DNA of 7,423 bases from SFTH01 sp963643985 (lineage in GTDB: Bacteria > Bacillota > Clostridia > Christensenellales > Aristaeellaceae): contig CAVINP010000095.1 in NCBI GenBank assembly GCA_963643985.1, positions 1 through 7,423 on the forward strand, given 5' to 3'. The translations under genes were made by a program, and so were the position numbers. Below, piece by piece: positions 1-5,247 of the stretch (its first letter is position 1; the number at the start of each line of letters is the position of its first letter). A model generated the notes under the pieces. The model searched no databases. It worked only from the letters and a program-made list of their open reading frames with translations, and was not told the origin of the DNA.

Positions 1-1195
1 GCAGGTTAAAAAGCTGGCTGTATACCATGGAAATCAGGAAATTGAAGGTGCTGTCTGTATCGCTCATGATGAGAAACAGCGCGGTTTTCTGCGTGTCGCC
101 CTTCCTGGTGCCGCCCAGCGTATCCAGTTCCAGCTCGTCATACATGGTGATCTCCCGAAGCTCCTGAATATCAAAGGGAGCAAGACGCGCACCGGCGGAA
201 ATGTTGATGCTTTTCGCTGTCTTTCCCGCAGCGAGTTTGTATTTCTTCCACTGCCGCACGGCAAAATGATTCGGATCGCGCTCACCCAGCTGGCGAAACG
301 CGATATCTACGTTGTTCTCAAAGCTCTCGTCCTCCTCTCTGACTTCCATCGCATTGACGAACTCGACCAGCGTGGCAAAGTTCTGCTCTTCCTTCGGGGC
401 TTCGTAGTAGATGTAGCCGATGAGCGCCGTGTACAGCAGGGTCTCCGCCTTCAGCCAGAAATCATCGCCGCCCTTGCCGTCGCCCTTGGTGTTGGTGATG
501 AGCGTGTTCACGAGCTTGAGTATGTCCTTTTCGCTGTGAATGTAGGCGAAGGGATTGTAATGCATGGATTTTTTGAAGTTGATGGTATTGAAGACCTTGA
601 TCTTGTAGCCTGTACCCTGCAGCAGCCGCCCGCATTCGATGAGCAGGCTGCCCTTGGGATCCGTCACGACGTAGGAGCTGTGCAGCTGCATGAGATTGGG
701 CTTGATGAAGAAGCGCGTCTTACCGGAACCGGAGCCGCCCACAACCAGCACGTTTTTGTTGCGGGCGGTCTTTGGATCCTTTGGACGGGAGTTCATCGTG
801 AGCCTTTCCGTCTGCGTGAGCAGGATGTTGTTTTGAAAATTCGAATCGATGTACGGTGCGATGTCCTCGTGCGTACCCCAGCGGGCGGAGCCGTATTCCG
901 TGTTCTTGCGAAACTTCTTGGCATTCCTGCCCTTGGTGTAGACCGCAATCGCCACAACTACCGCGCCAGCGATGCCGATGAGCAGATCCCTGGGATTAAA
1001 GCTCGGCAGCGGATTCGCAAGTGCTGCGGCAAAGCCGTCCTTCAGGTGCAGCAGTTTCCGGCTTGCGTCCGTTCCGGGCGATAGCCGAACGGCCTGCGCC
1101 GCTTTGCCGAAGAGGTAGGCAAAGAGCAGATACGGTATGCCGAGTATCAGCCGTTTCTTGAGTTTCTTGCTCACATTCATGCCGTTCATGCTCAT
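1..1195 (-). CDS. virD4: VirD4-like type IV coupling protein (CD1115 family), C-terminus outside window
   Basis: This is the coupling ATPase that links the relaxosome to the conjugative type IV secretion channel at the membrane. Only residues 1-398 are visible; the frame is open to the window edge. Two hydrophobic helices (about 15-35 and 70-86) form the N-terminal membrane anchor. The motor domain follows, with a perfect Walker A, GGSGSGKT, at 153-160, then YVVTDPKG at about 175-182 and the family segment ALFLIMSDTDSTF at 372-384. The Walker B DEF expected further on lies outside the window. The start ATG at 1195 overlaps the pcfB stop as ATGA and has GGAG just upstream; in-frame ATGs at 1189 and 1180 are less likely alternatives. 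The overlap implies translational coupling to pcfB, the usual partner gene in this family. Its reverse strand carries a long spurious open frame. Confidence 0.93.
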   Translation of the reverse strand, partial: MSMNGMNVSKKLKKRLILGIPYLLFAYLFGKAAQAVRLSPGTDASRKLLHLKDGFAAALANPLPSFNPRDLLIGIAGAVVVAIAVYTKGRNAKKFRKNTEYGSARWGTHEDIAPYIDSNFQNNILLTQTERLTMNSRPKDPKTARNKNVLVVGGSGSGKTRFFIKPNLMQLHSSYVVTDPKGSLLIECGRLLQGTGYKIKVFNTINFKKSMHYNPFAYIHSEKDILKLVNTLITNTKGDGKGGDDFWLKAETLLYTALIGYIYYEAPKEEQNFATLVEFVNAMEVREEDESFENNVDIAFRQLGERDPNHFAVRQWKKYKLAAGKTAKSINISAGARLAPFDIQELREITMYDELELDTLGGTRKGDTQKTALFLIMSDTDSTFNFLISMVYSQLFNL

Positions 1196-1668
1196 AGCTC
1201 CAGCCCCTTGTCCTTGTGGCGCACCTTGTCCTTCTTCGCTGCCTTCTTAAGCGGGTTGATGCCGCGCAGCTTTTGTATGACGGACGGCTTGTCCATTTTC
1301 TTGGAGACAACCGCCGTGTACTCACGAAAGGCCGCGTTCAGTGCATCGCCGTCCCGCGCCTTGAAGAACACGAGATACTTGGGAACATCCGCCGTGGTAT
1401 CCTTCTTGACGGCGTAGTCGATGCCGTACTTGCGGGCGACGCGGTCAAAGTCGCGGATGTTCTTGTCGTTGATCTCGATGTTCTGCACGCCCTGATTCTG
1501 GCCGACCAGCTGCTTGACCGTCTGCTTGCCCTTGGGCGTAACGTTTCGCGCCTTGACCTTGCTGCGATGGTTCAGGTACTGGCGCAGTGCCCACTTGAGC
1601 GTGCGACCGGTCAGCTTCGCGCCGGATATGGCCAGCGTCACGGTTCTGTGTTCAACCTCCTCCTGCAA
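1192..1668 (-). CDS. pcfB: PcfB family protein (DUF3801), conjugation accessory
   Basis: A 158-residue protein of the PcfB/DUF3801 family, named after pcfB of Enterococcus plasmid pCF10 and almost always encoded directly before the VirD4-like coupling protein, as here. Its exact role is not well defined; the constant pairing suggests it works with the coupling protein or relaxosome. Visible family features are the N-terminal MQEEVEHRTV, the helix with SGAKLTGRTLKWAL (about 15-28), the segment IRDFDRVARKYGIDYAVKKD (71-90), the strand YLVFFKARD (98-106) and a lysine-rich basic tail (141-154) that could contact nucleic acid. The start is a TTG at 1668: there is an in-frame TGA two codons earlier, GGAGG lies 9 bases upstream, and family members begin with this MQEEV sequence. 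The stop overlaps the coupling-protein start by 4 bases. Confidence 0.9.
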   Translation of the reverse strand: MQEEVEHRTVTLAISGAKLTGRTLKWALRQYLNHRSKVKARNVTPKGKQTVKQLVGQNQGVQNIEINDKNIRDFDRVARKYGIDYAVKKDTTADVPKYLVFFKARDGDALNAAFREYTAVVSKKMDKPSVIQKLRGINPLKKAAKKDKVRHKDKGLEL

Positions 1669-1682
1669 AGATCATCACCTCC
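1666..1682 (-). promoter_or_regulatory. Ribosome binding site and TTG start of pcfB
   Basis: GGAGG at 1682-1678 belongs to a longer GGAGGTGAT match to the 16S rRNA tail and sits 9 bases before the TTG at 1668. An out-of-frame ATG at 1675 is only 2 bases from GGAGG, too close for normal initiation, and would encode just 7 residues before a TGA that overlaps the gene. The spacing and the in-frame stop just upstream decide for the TTG. Confidence 0.75.
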
Positions 1683-1713
1683 GTTCGTTGATAATGCAGT
1701 GGAAGCGTATGCC

Positions 1714-2319
1714 TCACAGTTCCATGCCGTGCGCCTTCTTGTCTGCTTTTGCCGTGGTGGCAACAGGCTCAACGGGGATCGCCAATACGCTGCGACCCAT
1801 TTTCAGAAAGGTCTCAGGTTTCTTGAACAGATCCTCGTACTTCTCGCGAAATGCCTGCGGCAGGGATGCAAAGTGCTCGCCCTCCGTACTGCAGACGAAG
1901 AAAGTGCCGGCGATGATGTCTACGATTTGCCCATTGTCATCCCGTATGGCGCGGTTCAGCGGCAGACCGTCCAGCTTGCCCTCTTCATTGCAGACCACGG
2001 ACACCGGATCCCTGAAGAAGAACGCCTCCTGTATGCTGCCGCCGACAATATCCTGCATGGATTTCAGATCTGCACCGATGGTTGCCATACGTGCGTACCG
2101 GCCGGGTTCGACCAGCAGCACCTCGATCTGCCGATTGGCTTCGATCTCATGACCGTCATCACAGGCGAACTCCGCGCCGACGAAATTGTCCGCATCCAGC
2201 ACCACATCGCCCTTGTTCCACATTTCCTCGACGATGGCTTGCGCATCGTTGCGCGTGGCTGCCTCCACGGTCACGGACTTTTGAAGCGTCTCGGTGATGG
2301 TCACCTCAAATTCCTTCAT
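1714..2319 (-). CDS. DpnD/PcfM-like and DUF3846 two-domain protein
   Basis: A 201-residue protein with two small domains of unknown biochemical function known from conjugative elements and phages. Residues 1-50 match the DpnD/PcfM family (KEFEVTITETLQKSVTVEA, then the A-IVEEMW-GD--LDADNF pattern). Residues about 65-183 match DUF3846: EVLLVEPGRY at 66-75, the IVGGSIQ motif at 91-97, CNEEGKLDGLPLNRA at 110-124, DIIAGTFFV at 134-142 and LAIPVE near the end. A short lysine-rich tail follows. DUF3846 proteins often sit near antirestriction and single-strand-binding genes in mobile elements, but no activity can be inferred from sequence. The ATG at 2319 has GAGGTGG just upstream. It lies 9 bases after the acidic gene and 45 bases before pcfB, so it shares their operon. 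Confidence 0.85.
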   Translation of the reverse strand: MKEFEVTITETLQKSVTVEAATRNDAQAIVEEMWNKGDVVLDADNFVGAEFACDDGHEIEANRQIEVLLVEPGRYARMATIGADLKSMQDIVGGSIQEAFFFRDPVSVVCNEEGKLDGLPLNRAIRDDNGQIVDIIAGTFFVCSTEGEHFASLPQAFREKYEDLFKKPETFLKMGRSVLAIPVEPVATTAKADKKAHGMEL

Positions 2320-2328
2320 GCTGCCACC

Positions 2329-2919
2329 TCACAGTGCGAACACGGGCAACAGCTTGCCGTGACCGTTATCCAGGCGCTCGGTGGCAGAGGTGAGGACCTC
2401 GTTCGCCACTTCGATCTCCTTCAGCGTGAGCGGAACAAGCTCGAAGTCCTCGGTTCTGAAGATGAATATGGGTCCTGCGAGGAACATATTGCCCTTGCGG
2501 TCGCGGATGATGCAGTCGCTGTTGAAGGCGGCCAGCAGATCAAAGGCGGGCATAGGCTCCACGCAATCCACGCCGCCGCACTTGATGATCGTCTTCATCG
2601 CGGCTTCAAACGATGCGGGAACGCTTGCCAAGCCGGGACAGGCGAAGAGCACATCGGACGCATAGCCGTCCGAGAAGTCATCGTCATCCTCGTCGTCGAA
2701 GTCATCCTCGTCGTCACAGCCTTCTTCATCGTCGCCGATGTTGTCATCCTCATCGTCTCCCTCGAAATCGTCCTCGAAGAAATTGTCGTCCGCATCGGTC
2801 GCCGCGACACGAGTCGTATTGACCTCATCGCCGTCGTCCGCCATGCAACAGGGCGCAGAGGAATCGTTGCCGAGAAAGATATTCAGGTCACCTTCGATAT
2901 TGAGCATAATGTTTGCCAT
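2329..2919 (-). CDS. Unrecognised protein with long Asp/Glu tract
   Basis: I do not recognise a family for this 196-residue protein. Residues 1-20 (MANIMLNIEGDLNIFLGNDS) look like a short beta-rich start. Residues 41-84 are extremely acidic: 29 of 44 are Asp or Glu with no Lys or Arg. The C-terminal part (about 90-196) looks folded, with cysteines at 93, 114, 119 and 136 and an IIRDRKGNMFLAGPIFIF stretch at 137-154. No membrane segment or signal peptide is evident. The frame is open to an ATG at 2967, but that would overlap parB by 37 bases; the ATG at 2919 has AAAGGAG 5 bases upstream and lies 11 bases after the parB stop, so it is preferred. The acidic tract could mimic DNA or bind a basic partner (inference only). 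The reverse strand here shows long open frames that are artefacts of the Asp codons. Confidence 0.85.
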   Translation of the reverse strand: MANIMLNIEGDLNIFLGNDSSAPCCMADDGDEVNTTRVAATDADDNFFEDDFEGDDEDDNIGDDEEGCDDEDDFDDEDDDDFSDGYASDVLFACPGLASVPASFEAAMKTIIKCGGVDCVEPMPAFDLLAAFNSDCIIRDRKGNMFLAGPIFIFRTEDFELVPLTLKEIEVANEVLTSATERLDNGHGKLLPVFAL

Positions 2920-2930
2920 TGGATCTCCTT

Positions 2931-3887
2931 TCAGCGCTCGCTTTGGCGCATCCGTTTTTTCTGCCATGCGTCCAGCAGTTTGAGAATGGTCTCCTGCATT
3001 TGCATGGGGGTGAATGATTTGGGGAAGTATTTCCGAAGCACATCGCCTTTGAGGGTCAGGTGGTCAATCTCGCTCTTTTTCTCCTCGGACATGATGCTGC
3101 GCATGGCTTCCTGCGTACATTTTCCGTCTCGGCTGAGTTTCTTGAGCCGTTGCGCCTGCGACAGGGAGGGTGTGTTCTGCGAATAGTCCATTGCCTCAAG
3201 AAACTGCGTCTGCTCGTCATGCGTGAGGTATGACAGCTCCACTGCCGGCGTGAGCGAAAGCGTGCCGTCATCCACCATCTGCTGAAGTTCGGGTTGAAGT
3301 TCATTAAGGCGGATGTAGCGTTGAATCGTACGGGCACTATCATTAGTGTTTTCAGCCAACAGATCACGGCTTTTTACGCCGCGAAAATTGTGGCCATTTT
3401 GACCACCATTTTCGGAAACCTCCTGTTCCTGCGTTTTCGATGGTCTTCCGGCTTTACGACGAAGGGCATCCATTTTCATTTTGTATGCCTTCGCTCGTTC
3501 CATTGGTGAGATGTCCTCACGCTGAATGTTGCTGTCCACCATCGTGATGACGGCGGTATCGTCGTCCATCTCGCGCACGATTGCCTTGATATCCTTCTTG
3601 CCCGCCAGCTCCGATGCGCGGAATCTGCGGTGACCGGAGACGATCTCGAATTTGCCGTCCTGTGTGGGCCTCACGAGTATCGGGTTGATCACACCGTCCG
3701 CCATGATGCTGTCGATGGTGTCCTGCATGAGTTCATCATCATCGCGCACCTTGAACGGATGATCCTTGAAGGGCTTGATCTGATTCAGCAGTATCATGAC
3801 CACCTGTTCGGCCACCGCCATCCCGACTGCGGGGGAATCGCGTGCGCCCTGCGTCTGAATCGCCTTGTCGTGTTCCTGATTTGCCAA
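2931..3887 (-). CDS. parB: ParB/RepB/Spo0J family partition protein
   Basis: A 318-residue ParB-type DNA-binding protein, likely acting in segregation or copy maintenance of the element's circular form. The N-terminal ParB/Sulfiredoxin-like nucleotide-binding domain covers about 34-125, with IVSGHRRFRASELAG at 82-96 (GHRR box at 85-88) and NIQREDISPMERAKAY at 120-135. A polar linker at about 145-172 leads to a helix-turn-helix DNA-binding region at 174-221 (SRDLLAE...ARTIQRYIRLNEL). The C-terminus is basic and helical and may dimerise. The start is TTG at 3887, with GGAGG 9 bases upstream and an in-frame TGA two codons before. It lies 19 bases after repA. No ParA ATPase is encoded next to it in this window, although many plasmid systems pair the two. 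It could act as a regulator as well as in partition. Confidence 0.92.
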   Translation of the reverse strand: MANQEHDKAIQTQGARDSPAVGMAVAEQVVMILLNQIKPFKDHPFKVRDDDELMQDTIDSIMADGVINPILVRPTQDGKFEIVSGHRRFRASELAGKKDIKAIVREMDDDTAVITMVDSNIQREDISPMERAKAYKMKMDALRRKAGRPSKTQEQEVSENGGQNGHNFRGVKSRDLLAENTNDSARTIQRYIRLNELQPELQQMVDDGTLSLTPAVELSYLTHDEQTQFLEAMDYSQNTPSLSQAQRLKKLSRDGKCTQEAMRSIMSEEKKSEIDHLTLKGDVLRKYFPKSFTPMQMQETILKLLDAWQKKRMRQSER

Positions 3888-3901
3888 TTTACATCACCTC
3901 C
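3885..3901 (-). promoter_or_regulatory. Ribosome binding site and TTG start of parB
   Basis: GGAGG at 3901-3897, within GGAGGTGAT, sits 9 bases before the TTG at 3887. The only nearby ATG (3894-3892) is followed at once by TAA, giving an ATG-TAA start-stop pair just before the real start. The layout is the same as at pcfB, with identical spacing, and supports TTG as the initiator. Confidence 0.75.
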
Positions 3902-3906
3902 CGGAA

Positions 3907-4845
3907 TCAAATGACCCCGTCGGCCATATCGCTGCGCACCAGCGCGTCAAAGTAGCTCGACATGGTCAACGGGGCATTGTATAGAGCGGTCAACAGGTAT
4001 TGCTTGATGTTGCGAATCCTGCCGGGACTCTCGTGCATGGATTTGAGCACATATTCGATGTGCTCAGCATGGATCTTGAGAAACTGATCCTTCACGACTT
4101 CGTGAGGCTTGTCGTCCTTGGCGACACGAATGATCTTGCGTTTGGAACAGATGGTGTCGAGCATGAGCTCCACAATCTCGCGGATGGTATCCCGATCCGT
4201 GGGATTGTTCTCCAGCAGGGTATCAAGCTCCAGATTTTCCTCCAGAATGAACCTGAAACGCTGTCGCTCAATCGCATCCGATCCCATCCGATCCGTCGTC
4301 TCCCGGCCGTGATTTGTGATCTGTTCGGAAAGGATAGGATAGATATCAGTCTCACTTATTTCAGTCTTACTCTTATCAGTCTTATTAGAATGTGATTTGG
4401 GAAGTTCTTGATCTGCGATTTTCAAAGCTCCTGAATTATGATTTTCACAGTTCTTGAACTGTGATTCCGATAGCTTTAAACTGTTGTCAGTCGCACCGGC
4501 AACGAAGTTTTTGACGTAGATGATGTTGGGCTTTCCGAGTCCCTGGCGACGGCGCTCAATGAGGTCAGCCTTGTCATCCAATTCGGCGAGCAGTTTGACT
4601 GCTTTCTGATCCGCACAGCCCATAGACTCCTTGATCTCGTCCAGCGTGAATACGATGAACACCCGACCGTCCTCGTCCAGCCAGCCGTTGCGCTTGCTCA
4701 GGCTCATGCGATCCAGCAGTATGCCGTAGAGGATCTTGGCCTCGGTTGATATGCACTTAAAGCGCTCCTGCGTGAACAGCGCTTTGGGGATGCGGTAGAA
4801 GGAAAACTGTTCCGCCTGCTCGCCGTAGAAGTAATCCGACTTCAC
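3907..4845 (-). CDS. repA: Replication initiator RepA (RepA_N N-terminus, DUF6017 C-terminus)
   Basis: A 312-residue replication initiator of the RepA_N family, used by many low-GC Gram-positive plasmids and ICEs to start replication of the circular form. Residues 15-113 form the RepA_N winged-helix domain: FYRIPKALFTQERFK, ISTEAKILYGILLDRMSLS, NGWLDEDGRVFIVFTLDEI, QKAVKLLAELD and GLGKPNIIYVKNF are all family hallmarks. Residues about 195-308 match DUF6017 (ELMLDTICSKRKIIRVA, then IRNIKQYLLTALYNAP). A low-complexity linker of about 120-190 joins them, and its DNA carries phased repeats listed separately. The start is GTG at 4845, overlapping the stop of the Cys-rich gene as GTGA, so translation is probably coupled; the upstream GGGGG is a weak ribosome site, which fits dependence on coupling. 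Length is normal for the family. Confidence 0.93.
   Translation of the reverse strand: MKSDYFYGEQAEQFSFYRIPKALFTQERFKCISTEAKILYGILLDRMSLSKRNGWLDEDGRVFIVFTLDEIKESMGCADQKAVKLLAELDDKADLIERRRQGLGKPNIIYVKNFVAGATDNSLKLSESQFKNCENHNSGALKIADQELPKSHSNKTDKSKTEISETDIYPILSEQITNHGRETTDRMGSDAIERQRFRFILEENLELDTLLENNPTDRDTIREIVELMLDTICSKRKIIRVAKDDKPHEVVKDQFLKIHAEHIEYVLKSMHESPGRIRNIKQYLLTALYNAPLTMSSYFDALVRSDMADGVI
4275..4294. repeat. Perfect tandem 10-mer in repA
   Basis: CATCCGATCC occurs twice head to tail (4275-4284 and 4285-4294) within the codons of the RepA linker. It may be chance, or an outlying part of the repeat cluster that follows at 4346-4471. Confidence 0.6.
4346..4390. repeat. Three 15-base direct repeats starting TCAGTCT (repA linker)
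   Basis: TCAGTCT starts at 4346, 4361 and 4376, an exact 15-base period, each copy followed by an AT-rich tail (CACTTATT, TACTCTTA, TATTAGAA). The period is a multiple of 3, and RepA here reads as related pentapeptides (NKTDK, SKTEI, SETDI), so a protein-level repeat is an alternative to a DNA binding site. The set abuts the 23-base repeats. Confidence 0.75.
4380..4471. repeat. Iteron-like 23-base direct repeats, candidate replication origin in repA
   Basis: Three clear units lie at 4403-4425, 4426-4448 and 4449-4471, with 15-17 of 23 bases identical in each pair; the shared pattern is AGyTCyTGAwyTryGATT. A weaker fourth unit lies at 4380-4402. GATT recurs at 4394, 4417, 4440 and 4463, exactly 23 bases apart. 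Since 23 is not a multiple of 3, each copy is read in a different frame, so the repetition is selected or inherited as DNA, not as peptide. RepA_N plasmids such as pAD1 and pSK41 have their origin as repeats in the middle of the rep gene, and this cluster lies in the matching place. Origin function is inferred. Confidence 0.68.
4445..4464. repeat. 9-bp palindrome with 2-base spacer inside the iteron cluster
   Basis: TCACAGTTC (4445-4453) and GAACTGTGA (4456-4464) are exact reverse complements around TT. The palindrome spans the border of the last two 23-base units and could be a dimeric RepA site or a strand-extrusion element. Confidence 0.7.
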
Positions 4846-5054
4846 TTGGTATACCCCCTAACGGAGCGGATGATGTCCTTCGTACACCAGCCGATGCATG
4901 GCCCGGGCTTGTTGTAGGGGCAGTCGTCGCATTTGCTCTTGGGCTTCTCCGGCACCCGGTAATAGCAGATGTTCAGGCAACATCCCTTGTGCCTGTCATA
5001 GAAATAGCAGAATCTGCAGTCTTTTGGTTTGTCGTATGCGTAGCTTTCACTCAT
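4842..5054 (-). CDS. Small cysteine-rich protein preceding RepA
   Basis: A 70-residue protein with nine cysteines (13, 16, 25, 26, 30, 42, 45, 53, 57), including CRFC, CDDC and a CIGWC motif at 53-57. The paired CxxC spacing suggests a small zinc ribbon or other metal-binding fold; no membrane or signal segment is seen. Similar short Cys-rich proteins of unknown function commonly precede repA in this class of clostridial element. The ATG at 5054 has a strong AAGGAGGA 6 bases upstream. Its TGA overlaps the repA GTG by 4 bases, so it is the translational leader of the repA operon and could act as a regulator of RepA synthesis (inference). It is the first gene of the element operon. Confidence 0.85.
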   Translation of the reverse strand: MSESYAYDKPKDCRFCYFYDRHKGCCLNICYYRVPEKPKSKCDDCPYNKPGPCIGWCTKDIIRSVRGYTK

Positions 5055-5080
5055 GGTCTATCCTCCTTGAAAATGGGCAC

Positions 5081-5121
5081 AAAAAAAGTCAGGTTATTCT
5101 TGTTAAAGAACAATCTGACTT
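5081..5121 (-). terminator. Hairpin and T7 run just upstream of the element operon
   Basis: On the minus strand a 16-bp stem (outer arms AAGTCAG/CTGACTT at 5121-5115 and 5092-5086, one wobble and one mismatch inside) with a 4-base loop is followed by TTTTTTT at 5087-5081. It ends only 26 bases before the Cys-rich gene start, which leaves no room for a normal promoter after it, so it may be an attenuator in the operon leader instead of a simple insulator. Confidence 0.75.
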
Positions 5122-5137
5122 AATTGGTGGTGGTATG

Positions 5138-5176
5138 AAAAACCACCGGAGGGTTTTCCTTGGTTCCTCCGGTGGT
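5138..5176 (-). terminator. Strong GC-rich terminator downstream of lysS
   Basis: A perfect 11-bp stem (ACCACCGGAGG at 5176-5166 read on the minus strand, pairing with CCTCCGGTGGT at 5152-5142) and a 13-base loop are followed by TTTTT at 5142-5138. It would end greA-lysS transcription 120 bases after the lysS stop and isolate it from the element. Confidence 0.8.
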
Positions 5177-5247
5177 AAGGCTGGTTTACGGAATGTCTTT
5201 CAGATCTTTTTCAAAAATTGGTGGTAAGTTGGTGGTAAGGTGGTAAG
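5171..5247. repeat. GGTGGTAAG direct repeats at the element end
   Basis: GGTGGTAAG occurs at 5171-5179, 5220-5228, 5231-5239 and 5239-5247. The second and third copies lie inside perfect tandem 11-mers TTGGTGGTAAG (5218-5228, 5229-5239). A related GGTGGTGGTA lies at 5126-5135. Clustered short repeats at an ICE end resemble arm-type recombinase sites, but a regulator site is also possible. Confidence 0.7.

Noticed and set aside
266..1084. 272-codon plus-strand open frame opposite the VirD4-like gene
   Set aside because: It is antisense to a coupling protein with a perfect Walker A; the long frame follows from codon bias in GC-rich DNA.
2920..2967. Upstream ATG at 2967 for the acidic protein
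   Set aside because: It would overlap parB by 37 bases without a good ribosome site, while 2919 has AAAGGAG at ideal spacing.
1216..3186. 656-codon open frame on the plus strand opposite pcfB, the DUF3846 gene, the acidic gene and the parB end
   Set aside because: It lies antisense to four well-supported genes. Its Val/Ile-rich stretch is just the reverse complement of the Asp codon run, it has no recognisable domain, and no ribosome site stands out.
5135..5227. Short plus-strand frame through the lysS-element gap, starting at an ATG after GGTGGTGG
   Set aside because: It runs through the two arms of a minus-strand terminator and into the GGTGGTAAG repeats; composition and lack of a proper ribosome site argue against a gene.
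5171..5247. CRISPR-like or tandem-repeat array reading of the GGTGGTAAG copies
   Set aside because: The repeats are 9-11 bases with uneven spacing (49, 11 and 8 bases) and no spacers of uniform length, so not a CRISPR array.
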